Source: Namhaeicola litoreus (GTDB lineage: Bacteria > Bacteroidota > Bacteroidia > Flavobacteriales > Flavobacteriaceae). From it: a stretch of DNA of 64,000 nt. Under the pieces are notes generated by a model. The model saw only the letters and a program-made list of their open reading frames with translations, ran no database searches and had not been told where the DNA came from. The stretch is from positions 558,001-622,000 of the forward strand of contig NZ_JBHTMY010000002.1 of assembly GCF_042679565.1 (NCBI RefSeq), read 5' to 3'. The translations under genes were made by a program, and so were the position numbers. Shown here one piece after another: positions 15,798 to 23,866 of this stretch (its first letter is position 1; every line of letters begins with the position of its first letter).

Positions 15798-16826
15798 CTA
15801 GCGCATATTCATCAATTTGGCTCGGTTGATAATTTTTATAGCCTTTCTGCTTGTTTGAATTGCCTGTTCATCGCGCAATTCTGTTAAGGTCCGAATTAAT
15901 GTTTCTTTGGCAATCCCTATTAAATTTGCCAAATTATTTCTGGAAATTTCAATTACGTTTGATTCTTCATTATAACTGTCTAATTCTAAAAGCATTTCTG
16001 CTGTTTTTTTTCTAACCGAATCATATACCAAATGCAACATATGATTTTTGAGTAAATCTAGATTTTGTATCAGCAGATCCATAAACTGAATCGCCAAATT
16101 TGGATTCTCTTTGAATATACCACCCAATTCATGTTTGTTTATTTTGATCAGCTTAACGCTGGTAAGGGCGACAGCATTTTCTGTATAATACTGATTTTCA
16201 TTGAATTGGGTAAAGCCAAAAAACTCACCTTCATTTATTAAATTAACGATCAATTCTTTCCCATATTCGTGGTTCTTAAAAATTTTCACTTCACCTTCGA
16301 GCAAGAAATAAATCGAATGACCCGAACTTTCCTCAGCGTAAATCACACTTCCCTTTTTAAAATATTGCACTGTTTTGTCTTCAGTCAATTGCTCTATGGC
16401 ATCGCGCAACAATTCAAACGAATTTACATCTGCTGTTTTTCTTCTGGCCATTTCGGGTTGGTGTAATTTGATTCTTGTTTCAATGGTACTCAGAAGTTCA
16501 GATTCGTTAAAGGGTTTTGTTAAGTAGTCACTTGCCCCCATGTTCATTCCTTTTCTGATATCGGTATGATCAATTTTTGCTGTCATAAAAACAAAAGGGA
16601 TCCCTTTTAATTTTTCATTTCTCATTACAATTTGTAAAACCCCATACCCATCCAAAACAGGCATAAGAATATCACATAAAATGAGATCGGGAAGTAACTG
16701 TACTGCTTTATCAATGCCAATTTTACCATCTTCGGCTGTAAACACATGATAGTTGGCCAAACGCAATAATTCAGCTGTATTCTCTCTAACAATCTGATCG
16801 TCTTCTATAATGAGAATTCTTTTCAT
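15798..16826 (-). CDS. CheY-CRP fusion response regulator
   Basis: A 342-residue regulator with an N-terminal CheY receiver (1-120), a cyclic-nucleotide-binding-like beta roll (about 150-235) and a CRP/FNR winged helix-turn-helix (about 265-335). Receiver residues D9, D10, phospho-acceptor D52 (LCDILMP), T82 and K104 are all present. The recognition helix reads IAKETLIRTLTEL (305-317): E308 and R312 align with the CRP/FNR Glu and Arg that read TGA/TCA half-sites. No cluster-binding cysteines of FNR type are visible, so input probably comes by phosphorylation from the histidine kinase encoded 22 bp upstream. Three paired TGA-N6-TCA promoters lie within 1 kb downstream and are its likely targets. 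Confidence 0.9.
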   Translation of the reverse strand: MKRILIIEDDQIVRENTAELLRLANYHVFTAEDGKIGIDKAVQLLPDLILCDILMPVLDGYGVLQIVMRNEKLKGIPFVFMTAKIDHTDIRKGMNMGASDYLTKPFNESELLSTIETRIKLHQPEMARRKTADVNSFELLRDAIEQLTEDKTVQYFKKGSVIYAEESSGHSIYFLLEGEVKIFKNHEYGKELIVNLINEGEFFGFTQFNENQYYTENAVALTSVKLIKINKHELGGIFKENPNLAIQFMDLLIQNLDLLKNHMLHLVYDSVRKKTAEMLLELDSYNEESNVIEISRNNLANLIGIAKETLIRTLTELRDEQAIQTSRKAIKIINRAKLMNMR

Positions 16827-16848
16827 GGGCTCTATTAGATTTTATAAA

Positions 16849-18084
16849 CTACCTCCCGCATGGTATCTGAATGGTAAATCTGGATCCTTTATGTTCTTCG
16901 CTTTCGAAACTTATTTTCCCACCTATTTCCTCTAAATGATGCTTTACCATATTCAACCCAATACCCGAGCCTTGCAAAAACAAGGCGTTTGAGGCACGGA
17001 AGAATCTTTCAAATAAATGCTTTTGCTCTGGCTTTGGTATGCCAATTCCACTATCGATTATTTCCAGGTGTAGCTCATTATCTGTCCAAAGAGCAACCTC
17101 TATTTTATTGTTTTCTTCCGAATACTTAATGGCGTTTGAAAGAAGATTTCTATAAATAAAATCGACTATGGTTCTATCTTGATAAATAATAATTTCCTTC
17201 TCCGGACACTCAAATTCAATATACTGACCAGATTTTAATATGTTTTCTAAATCTTGATTTGCTTCATGGATGAGCTCGCATATATCAAATTCCAATTTGG
17301 TATATACCATTTTATAAGAGTCACTTTTTTCTAAAAATAGAAAATCATTTAACACGTTGTTCAGCTGAAATATCAGCCTATTGATGGTTTCAATATGTTT
17401 ATCGAGAGGGGCCTGGTTTAAATTTTCTGTATACTTTTTTATTAGAGATATGGACGTGAGCATTCCACTCAAAGGTGTTTTAAACTCATGTGAAACCATC
17501 GATAAAAATTTGGTCTGAAGTAAATGAAGCTCTTTTTCTTTTTTTAGCGCCTGCTTGGCCTGAATTTCGGCTAATTCTTTTTGCTTAACCTCTTTCACCA
17601 GCGCTTTATTAGATTTTTGCAATTCAGAAACTAACTTTCGCAATTCTAGGGTTTGCTTTGCTACAGCCCCTTTGAGTTCTCTATTCAGCCCTACAATTTC
17701 AAACTCTTTTTGTTTTCTATTGCTAATATCCGTAACAGAGGTTTTTGTATAGACATTGCCATTAAATTCCAATTGATTTAAACCAATTTCGACGTATACA
17801 GATGAACCATCCTTCTTTAGGGCTCTAAATTCTCTTCCCTGCCTTTTTTTAAAAGTAACAGGTGACTTATAAAAATTTCTAAGATGCTCTTGATGTAACT
17901 TTCTTGATTCTATAGGAATTAAAATGTCTATGGATTGATCTATTAATTCATCGCGATCAAAGCCAAAAATCTCTTCAAAAGATTTATTGTTACGAATTAT
18001 TTTTCCTGATTGGTCAATAATACATATTCCTTCCAGCATCGTATCAAAACACTGAATACATAATTTCTGATCGTTTTCAAACAT
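16849..18084 (-). CDS. PAS-domain sensor histidine kinase
   Basis: A 411-residue cytoplasmic kinase with no membrane segment. A PAS domain spans about 10-125 (GKIIRNNKSFEEIFGFDRDEL), then a long coiled-coil linker (about 125-190, including AVAKQTLELRKLVSELQKSN), a HisKA domain with H199 in MVSHEFKTPLSG, and a HATPase with RNLLSNAIKYS (N box) and IDSGIGIP (G1). The N terminus carries C9-x2-C12 (KLCIQC) next to the PAS domain, a possible redox or metal site. I use the ATG at 18084; a TTG seven codons earlier is also in frame. The stop lies 22 bp before the CheY-CRP gene, so the two form one operon. No exact -7 box is seen upstream. Confidence 0.9.
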   Translation of the reverse strand: MFENDQKLCIQCFDTMLEGICIIDQSGKIIRNNKSFEEIFGFDRDELIDQSIDILIPIESRKLHQEHLRNFYKSPVTFKKRQGREFRALKKDGSSVYVEIGLNQLEFNGNVYTKTSVTDISNRKQKEFEIVGLNRELKGAVAKQTLELRKLVSELQKSNKALVKEVKQKELAEIQAKQALKKEKELHLLQTKFLSMVSHEFKTPLSGMLTSISLIKKYTENLNQAPLDKHIETINRLIFQLNNVLNDFLFLEKSDSYKMVYTKLEFDICELIHEANQDLENILKSGQYIEFECPEKEIIIYQDRTIVDFIYRNLLSNAIKYSEENNKIEVALWTDNELHLEIIDSGIGIPKPEQKHLFERFFRASNALFLQGSGIGLNMVKHHLEEIGGKISFESEEHKGSRFTIQIPCGR

Positions 18085-18201
18085 AATTTTTTGTTTAAAA
18101 AACAATAAAATGGGATATGAAGTTACAAAACATCAGGCAATTACTTCGCTAATTTTAAGAAAAGAATTTTAATTTTATGAGCGAAAAAAGATTCAAATAA
18201 A

Positions 18202-18228
18202 AAAGCCCAAACTATAAAGTTCGGGCTT
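18202..18228 (-). terminator. Terminator of tRNA-Phe
   Basis: On the minus strand AAAGCCCGAACT pairs with AGTTTGGGCTTT around a TTAT loop (one G-T pair), followed by TTTATTTG. It begins just after the 3' end of the tRNA. Confidence 0.75.
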
Positions 18229-18233
18229 TAAGG

Positions 18234-18306
18234 TGGTGCCTCCAGGAATCGAACCAGGGACACAAGGATTTTCAGTCCTTTGCTCTACCAACTGAGCTAA
18301 GGCACC
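18234..18306 (-). tRNA. tRNA-Phe (anticodon GAA)
   Basis: A 73-nt cloverleaf: acceptor stem GGTGCCT/AGGCACC, D arm with AGCTCAGTTGGTAGAGC, anticodon stem AAGGA/TCCTT around loop CTGAAAA with GAA at positions 34-36, and T loop GGTTCGATTCC. The discriminator is A; the full CCA is not encoded (the next bases read CCT), so it must be added after transcription, as is usual in this phylum. Confidence 0.96.
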
Positions 18307-18323
18307 ATCGCAATTAGCGGCTG

Positions 18324-18355
18324 CAAATATAATTTTAAAATTAAAATCAACCAAA
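18324..18355 (-). promoter_or_regulatory. Promoter of tRNA-Phe
   Basis: On the minus strand TTTG (18355-18352), a 20-bp spacer and TATATTTG (18331-18324), nearly the full Bacteroidota consensus TTTG-N19-TAnnTTTG. The predicted start is about 10 nt before the tRNA 5' end. Confidence 0.65.
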
Positions 18356-18375
18356 AAAAAATGCAAAAATGTATG

Positions 18376-18383
18376 TATTTTTG
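18376..18383 (+). promoter_or_regulatory. -7 promoter box of the coaX operon
   Basis: TATTTTTG matches TAnnTTTG exactly and lies 21 bp before the coaX ATG at 18405. It overlaps the upstream in-frame ATG at 18369, which supports the shorter start for coaX. Confidence 0.55.
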
Positions 18384-18404
18384 CCTCTCACTTTTTTTTA
18401 TCCT

Positions 18405-19133
18405 ATGAACCTAATCATCGATATTGGAAATACACTTGTTAAAACTGCTGTTTTTGAACGAGATAGCCTAAAATATAAAAGTGTATTCAACAAAGATAAT
18501 TTAGCAGATGGATTGATTCAAGCATACAATGAATTTGACATTTCACATGTAATTATGTCGAATGTTTCACATTTTCCCAAAGATTTTTCTACCCTATTGC
18601 CAAAAAACGTCAATATTCTGATTTTAGATCAAAACACAAAAGTTCCTTTTAATAATTTTTACAAAACACCACAGACATTGGGTGTTGACAGAATCGCCTT
18701 AATGGCAGGAGCAGCTCTTCAATATTCTGCAAAAAATTGTTTGGTTATAGACGCTGGTTCTTGCATTACCTATGATTTTTTGGATCAAAACAATAATTAT
18801 TACGGAGGGGCTATTTCTCCCGGTATAGAAATGCGGTATAAAGCTTTGCACCAACAAACGGCAAAATTACCCCATTTAAAACCAATCAATGAGATTCCTG
18901 TGACAGGAAATTCTACCGAAAATGCAATTCATTTAGGTGTATTAAATGGAGTTATTCAAGAAATTGAAGGAATTATTGCACAATATTTAGAGATTTATGA
19001 AAATTTTACCACGATTTTAACGGGGGGTGATGCAAATTTCTTGTCCAAAAACCTAAAAAGTACCATATTTGCCAAGCCAAATTTTTTGTTGGAAGGACTA
19101 AATGGCATTTTGATCCATAATTTAGACGAATGA
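18405..19133 (+). CDS. coaX: Type III pantothenate kinase
   Basis: A 242-residue cytoplasmic kinase that phosphorylates pantothenate, the first step of coenzyme A synthesis. ASKHA-fold motifs are present: N-terminal DIGNTLVK (phosphate 1), GVDRIALMAGA (substrate region), DAGSCITYDF (phosphate 2), GGAISPG and TGGDA near the end. The ATG at 18405 gives the classical MNLIIDIGNT start; an earlier ATG at 18369 lies inside the promoter. The stop overlaps the next start as ATGA, so coaX heads a co-translated envelope operon with the genes that follow. Confidence 0.95.
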   Translation: MNLIIDIGNTLVKTAVFERDSLKYKSVFNKDNLADGLIQAYNEFDISHVIMSNVSHFPKDFSTLLPKNVNILILDQNTKVPFNNFYKTPQTLGVDRIALMAGAALQYSAKNCLVIDAGSCITYDFLDQNNNYYGGAISPGIEMRYKALHQQTAKLPHLKPINEIPVTGNSTENAIHLGVLNGVIQEIEGIIAQYLEIYENFTTILTGGDANFLSKNLKSTIFAKPNFLLEGLNGILIHNLDE

Positions 19134-20398
19134 GTAAAAAAATTTTTGCAGTAATTGCAATTTTTTGTGGAATGATGGGAATCGCGCAAAAAAATAATTC
19201 ATCACCCTATTCTTACTTTGGTATTGGAGATCAGGTTACGTTAAAAAGCGTGGAAGAAATGAGTATGGGTAGAATTGGTGTCTCAAACGACAGTCCTTTT
19301 CAATTGAGCCTAACAAATCCCGCCTCTTATGGATCACTTCTTTATACTACTTATGTTTTTTCTGGTGGAAATAAGATGACGAAATTTGAAGACGATAATG
19401 ATAGCCAGACTAGTTCGCATGCCGGATTCACTTATCTTGCTTTAGGCATTCCTCTTGGAGAAAATCAGGGGATGGCTTTGGGTTTGCAATTAAACACATC
19501 TGTGGGCTACTCTCTGCTATCCTATTCATTAGATGCTGAGGAAAATATCATTCAGGTAGAAGAGTTTCAGGGATCTGGTGGAACAAACAGAGTTTTTTTA
19601 GGCTATGGGTATAAACTTCCTTTTGGGTTAAGTCTTGGCGTAGAAGCCGCTTATATATTTGGCTCAATCGAAAATAGCATTCGAGATAGAAGAGCAGGGG
19701 TACAATTGGCTACAAAATATCGCGTAGATAGCTGGGTTGATGGCTTTGAGTTTAAAACAGGGGCACAATATACAGCCTCCCTTCCTCAAGAATTGAAATT
19801 AAAATTGGGTGTATCCGCTGTTTTAGGAAATGATCTAACCGAAGACAGTGATGAAATTTTATATTCACTCAACAACTCTCCTTCTAGCACAGAGGTTATT
19901 GTTGATACGCTCTACACTAATAATTACAGATCTAATATCAATTTTCCTCTAAAAACAGTTTTTGGTGGTGGCATCGGTAAGGATAATGTGTGGTTTGCAG
20001 GTGTAGAATACGAATTTATGGATGCCATTTCTTTAGAAGGCGATTTTTATGAACAACAAACAACTTACCAATATACAGAATCTAATCGCTTATCAGTAGG
20101 GGGTTCATTTATTCCAAACTTCAATGCAATAAGCAAGTATTGGCAAAGAATTGAATATCGCGCTGGTTTTAACTACAAAAAGCTCGGTTTAAACATCAAT
20201 GATACAGATATTGATGATTATGGCATTACTTTTGGAGTAGGCTTACCTGTAGGATTTCAACTTTCACGCGTCAACTTAGGATTCGAACTAGGAACCAGAG
20301 GGGATAACAAAGATAATTTGGTGAAAGAAAATTATTTTAATTTTAGATTAAGTTTATCTTTGAGCGATAAATGGTTTAGAAAAAGGCAACTGAATTAA
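19130..20398 (+). CDS. Outer-membrane beta-barrel protein, function unknown
   Basis: A 422-residue exported protein with a signal peptide (MSKKIFAVIAIFCGMMGIAQ). The mature part begins NNSSPYSYFGIGDQ and consists of alternating strands rich in Gly and aromatic residues (for example FLGYGYKLPFGLSLGVEAAY), ending in strand-like NFRLSLSLSDKWF, all typical of an outer-membrane barrel. The start GVSNDSPFQLSLTNPAS with NPAS recalls FadL/OMPP1-like or PorV-like barrels, but I cannot assign a family. It overlaps coaX by 4 bp and precedes a TPR protein and lptC, so a role in envelope assembly is plausible. Confidence 0.78.
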   Translation: MSKKIFAVIAIFCGMMGIAQKNNSSPYSYFGIGDQVTLKSVEEMSMGRIGVSNDSPFQLSLTNPASYGSLLYTTYVFSGGNKMTKFEDDNDSQTSSHAGFTYLALGIPLGENQGMALGLQLNTSVGYSLLSYSLDAEENIIQVEEFQGSGGTNRVFLGYGYKLPFGLSLGVEAAYIFGSIENSIRDRRAGVQLATKYRVDSWVDGFEFKTGAQYTASLPQELKLKLGVSAVLGNDLTEDSDEILYSLNNSPSSTEVIVDTLYTNNYRSNINFPLKTVFGGGIGKDNVWFAGVEYEFMDAISLEGDFYEQQTTYQYTESNRLSVGGSFIPNFNAISKYWQRIEYRAGFNYKKLGLNINDTDIDDYGITFGVGLPVGFQLSRVNLGFELGTRGDNKDNLVKENYFNFRLSLSLSDKWFRKRQLN

Positions 20399-20416
20399 TA
20401 ACTAAATATTTTAATT

Positions 20417-21745
20417 ATGAAACTTAAATTACGTTTGGGAGCGGTTTTTATCTTGTTTTTAGGATTGATCGCCAATGCACAGGATAAATATGGGAGCGAA
20501 CCTGATAAATGTAAAACGAATCTCTCCATTTTTTATGAATATGCAAAAGTTAAAAATTATACTTCGGCATACGAGCCATGGAAATGGTGTATTGAGAATT
20601 GTCCTCAATCTTCCTTAAACCTTTATAAGTATGGTCTTTTAATGGAAGAAGATCTTATGAATAAAGCAGTTGCTGCAGGAAATTATGCGGAATTTGATAA
20701 GAAAGCAGCAGAGATTGATAAGTTATACGAAATGCGTATAAAATATTATCCTGATAATTTAGGTAAAGTATACAGTGATTGGGCAAATTCTATTTTTGAT
20801 AGAGCAGAGGCAGATAAAAGAGGAACTAAGGTTTACAAAGAAGAAATTTATGATAAATTAAAACTTTCTTTTCAAGCTGACCCTTCCGGTATGAGCGTAA
20901 AAAACCTTGCCTATTATTTTCAGGAGTTTACGAATGCCAATAAAGACAATAATGCTCAGGCCGTTTTTGATACCTACGATGAGATCATGGAAGCCGTTGG
21001 TAAGGATAAAAAAACAAAACAGGCGAGTGAAATTAATTTAACAGCACTTGGTCAGGTTCAAGTTTACCTAGACAACACATTGAGTTCTGTAGCGACTTGC
21101 GATAGATTAATTCCGCTGTATTCAGGGAATTTTGAAAAACATAAAACAGATGTCGTTTGGCTAAAAAGAGCTGTTTCTCGTCTGAATGATAAAGAATGTA
21201 CAGAAGATCCTCTTTATCCTAAAATGGTAGAAGCCTATGTAAATGCTGCTCCATCCTCAGACGCTTATGTTTTTTACGCAGGTATTTTGTTAGATCAGGG
21301 ACAGGATAATAAAGCCGTAGAATATTTTGATAAAGCCATCAATTTAGAAACAGACAACTATAAAAAAGCAAAGTATTATTATCGTTTAGCTTTGATCATG
21401 AAAAGCAAAGGGCAATTGAGTAAATCCAGAGATTACGCGAAAAAAGCTATTCAGCAAAGACCGAGTTATGGTGCAGCGTACTTATTGATTTCAAACCTTT
21501 ATGCAGGAAGCGCCAATAATTGTGGTACTGACGAATTTAGTAAGCGTATGGTTTATGTAGCTGCAGCAGATCAAGCGAGAAGAGCAAAAGCAGTTGACCC
21601 AGGTATTTCGGCTACTGCCAACAAATATATCGAGAGTTACATGGCTAGTGCACCCTCTAAAAAACTAATTTTTACGGAAGGTAAAGCTTCAGGAACACCA
21701 TATACCATAGGTTGTTGGATTAACGAAACAGCTAAGATTCCATAA
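20417..21745 (+). CDS. Exported tetratricopeptide-repeat protein
   Basis: A 442-residue protein with a signal peptide (KLRLGAVFILFLGLIANAQ). It contains helical repeats, clearest at about 290-365 where YVFYAGILLDQGQDNKAVEYF and AKYYYRLALIMKSKGQLSKS fit the TPR pattern. Eight cysteines in the mature part (for example DKCKTN, KWCIENC, NNCGTD and IGCW) suggest disulfides outside the cytoplasm. The C-terminal segment KASGTPYTIGCWINE is conserved-looking. TPR proteins act as scaffolds; the partner may be the barrel encoded 18 bp upstream. Function unknown. Confidence 0.8.
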   Translation: MKLKLRLGAVFILFLGLIANAQDKYGSEPDKCKTNLSIFYEYAKVKNYTSAYEPWKWCIENCPQSSLNLYKYGLLMEEDLMNKAVAAGNYAEFDKKAAEIDKLYEMRIKYYPDNLGKVYSDWANSIFDRAEADKRGTKVYKEEIYDKLKLSFQADPSGMSVKNLAYYFQEFTNANKDNNAQAVFDTYDEIMEAVGKDKKTKQASEINLTALGQVQVYLDNTLSSVATCDRLIPLYSGNFEKHKTDVVWLKRAVSRLNDKECTEDPLYPKMVEAYVNAAPSSDAYVFYAGILLDQGQDNKAVEYFDKAINLETDNYKKAKYYYRLALIMKSKGQLSKSRDYAKKAIQQRPSYGAAYLLISNLYAGSANNCGTDEFSKRMVYVAAADQARRAKAVDPGISATANKYIESYMASAPSKKLIFTEGKASGTPYTIGCWINETAKIP

Positions 21746-21752
21746 TTGAAGA

Positions 21753-22316
21753 ATGAACAGATTAAGTTTTCATAATTTCAAAAACATTGCTGCCCTTCTT
21801 TTGGCGGCAATGTTTTTTTCATGCGGAAACGAACTAAAAGAAATTCAAGATTTTTTAGCTGAAAAAAACCTACCCATAGGTACTGTTGAGGATGTAAGGT
21901 TAATTCATACCGATTCGGGTAGAGTGGTAACGAAGTTAATCGCGCCGAAAATGAATGATTTCGCCAATAGAACAGACCATCCCTTTACTGAGTTTCCGCA
22001 AGGTTTAGCCGTAACCACCTATGATAAAAACGGAGATTCAGTCACCATGAAAGCAAATTACGCTATCAATTTTAATAAAACCAATATTTCTGAAGCTAAA
22101 GAAGGAGTGACAATCCAGAACTATGCCGAAAAATCGATTTTAAAAACCGACCAACTTTTTTGGGATGCAAATGTGCATTATATTTACACAGAAAAAGAAT
22201 TCACACTAATTACCAAATCAGATACCATCACCGGAAAGGGGTTTGAAGCAAATGAAGATCTCTCTAAAGTGATTATGAAATCTGTAAGTGGAATTATTTA
22301 CGTTAACGAAGAGTAA
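21753..22316 (+). CDS. lptC: LptC-like lipopolysaccharide export protein
   Basis: A 187-residue lipoprotein with lipobox near FFSCGNE (about residues 21-27). The rest is the OstA-like beta-jellyroll: FLAEKNLPIGTVEDVRLIHT, DSGRVVTKLIAPKMNDF, YTEKEFTLITKSDTITGKGFEAN with the repeated strand pattern of LptC/LptA. LptC receives LPS from the LptBFG transporter and passes it to the periplasmic bridge. Bacteroidota LptC is often lipid-anchored rather than held by a membrane helix, as here. It lies 7 bp after the TPR gene and 4 bp before a small membrane protein. Confidence 0.85.
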   Translation: MNRLSFHNFKNIAALLLAAMFFSCGNELKEIQDFLAEKNLPIGTVEDVRLIHTDSGRVVTKLIAPKMNDFANRTDHPFTEFPQGLAVTTYDKNGDSVTMKANYAINFNKTNISEAKEGVTIQNYAEKSILKTDQLFWDANVHYIYTEKEFTLITKSDTITGKGFEANEDLSKVIMKSVSGIIYVNEE

Positions 22317-22320
22317 AATC

Positions 22321-22521
22321 ATGACAAAATATTTTAAGTTTTTCGAAGTGGCCTATTTGGTGATTGCAATTGTTTTTGTAGTTGAGACTTTTTTGAATTG
22401 GAATACCCAAAGAGAAAAGGCCTATTTATATTTGGTCTTTTCCCTATTAGCTGTTTTCATGTATTTATTCAGAAGAAAGTACCGTAAAAAGTTCGAAAAT
22501 AAAGACAATTATAAAAAATGA
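22321..22521 (+). CDS. Small two-helix membrane protein
   Basis: A 66-residue protein with two hydrophobic segments (about 8-24 and 36-51) and a very basic C-terminal tail (RRKYRKKFENKDNYKK), so the tail probably faces the cytoplasm. It starts 4 bp after lptC and overlaps the next gene as ATGA, so it is translated with them. An upstream in-frame ATG within lptC (22288) is less likely. No function can be assigned; its place between lptC and a CNNM-type transporter suggests an envelope role. Confidence 0.7.
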   Translation: MTKYFKFFEVAYLVIAIVFVVETFLNWNTQREKAYLYLVFSLLAVFMYLFRRKYRKKFENKDNYKK

Positions 22522-23777
22522 TCTTTCATCTCGTTGTCATCTTTTTGTCGCTGTTGTTTTCAGCATTCTTTTCCGGTATGGAAATAGCTTTTGTCTCGGC
22601 AAACAAAATGCATATCGAAATTGAAAAAAAGAAAGATACATTTCTTGCTGAGATCCTTACCCGACTTACTAAAAAACCCTCCAAATTTATTACCACTATG
22701 TTGGTGGGAAATAATATCTCTCTTGTAGTTTACGGCTATTTCATGGGAGAATTATTAATGCAGATCTTATCGCCATATCTTTCAAACGATTTTACCATTT
22801 TACTTGTGCAAACGATTGTTTCTACGCTCATAATTTTGGTAACTGCAGAATTTATGCCTAAGGCCATTTTTAGAATTTATGCCAACGAAACATTAAAAAT
22901 ATTCGCTATACCTGTTTATATTTTTTATCTACTTATTTATTTCATTTCTGATTTTATCATTTTTATTTCAGATTTTATTCTTAGAGTTTTCTTTAATATC
23001 AAGCAAGACCAAGTACAATTGGTTTTTAGCAAAGCCGAATTAGGAAACTTTATTACAGAACAGATCGAGTCTGCAGAAGATGATATGGATGCAGAAATTC
23101 AGATTTTTCAGAATGCTTTAGAATTTCACAATGTTCGCGCAAGAGAAGCTATGATTCCAAGGACAGAGATCGTCGCAGTTGAATTACATGAGTCGCTTAG
23201 AAACCTGAAACAACTTTTTGTTGAAACCGGATATTCGAAAATTATGGTTTACAACAATTCATTTGATGATATAATCGGTTATGTCCATGTTTTTGATATG
23301 TTTCAAAAACCCAAAAATATCCGCTCGGTTTTGATGCCTATTGAAATTGTTCCGGAAACCATGATGATTAATGATATTTTGAATGAGTTGATTAAAAAAA
23401 GTAAAAGTGTTGCTATCGTTATTGATGAATACGGCGGTACCTCAGGACTTATCACAGTAGAAGACATTATTGAAGAACTCTTTGGTGACATTGAAGATGA
23501 ACACGATACAGTAACTTTTTTAGAAGAAAAGATTGGCCCTTTCGAATATAAATTTTCTACTCGTTTAGAAGTTGATTATATCAATGAAACCTATGATCTA
23601 AATTTAAAAGAGGACAATTCTTACGAAACATTAGGAGGTTTGATCATGGACCACACTGAAAACATTCCAGAACAAGATGAAGTGATTCTAATAGACAACT
23701 TCGAATTCACAATTCTAAAAGTTTCAGCCAGTAAAATTGAAGAGGTTAAACTCAAAATTTTAAGTACGGAAACCTAA
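22518..23777 (+). CDS. CNNM/CorC-type transporter (hemolysin-like, DUF21-CBS-CorC_HlyC)
   Basis: A 419-residue membrane protein. Residues about 1-165 form the DUF21 (CNNM) membrane domain, beginning SLLFSAFFSGMEIAFVSANK with the conserved small-residue and Glu segment. Two CBS domains span about 200-320 (AREAMIPRTEIVAVE, then VAIVIDEYGGTSGLITVEDI), and a CorC_HlyC C-terminal domain about 335-415. Family members move Mg2+ or related ions; some Bacteroidota homologues are the gliding protein GldE, but that gene normally lies with gldD, which is not seen here. It overlaps the previous gene by 4 bp. Confidence 0.88.
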   Translation: MIFHLVVIFLSLLFSAFFSGMEIAFVSANKMHIEIEKKKDTFLAEILTRLTKKPSKFITTMLVGNNISLVVYGYFMGELLMQILSPYLSNDFTILLVQTIVSTLIILVTAEFMPKAIFRIYANETLKIFAIPVYIFYLLIYFISDFIIFISDFILRVFFNIKQDQVQLVFSKAELGNFITEQIESAEDDMDAEIQIFQNALEFHNVRAREAMIPRTEIVAVELHESLRNLKQLFVETGYSKIMVYNNSFDDIIGYVHVFDMFQKPKNIRSVLMPIEIVPETMMINDILNELIKKSKSVAIVIDEYGGTSGLITVEDIIEELFGDIEDEHDTVTFLEEKIGPFEYKFSTRLEVDYINETYDLNLKEDNSYETLGGLIMDHTENIPEQDEVILIDNFEFTILKVSASKIEEVKLKILSTET

Positions 23778-23866
23778 TAAAATCAGCCGTTTAAATTTAG
23801 TGAAAACTACTTTTTTTATTAAAAGGTATATTGTATTTTCGCAGCCTAAATTTTAAAGAAAGGAAA

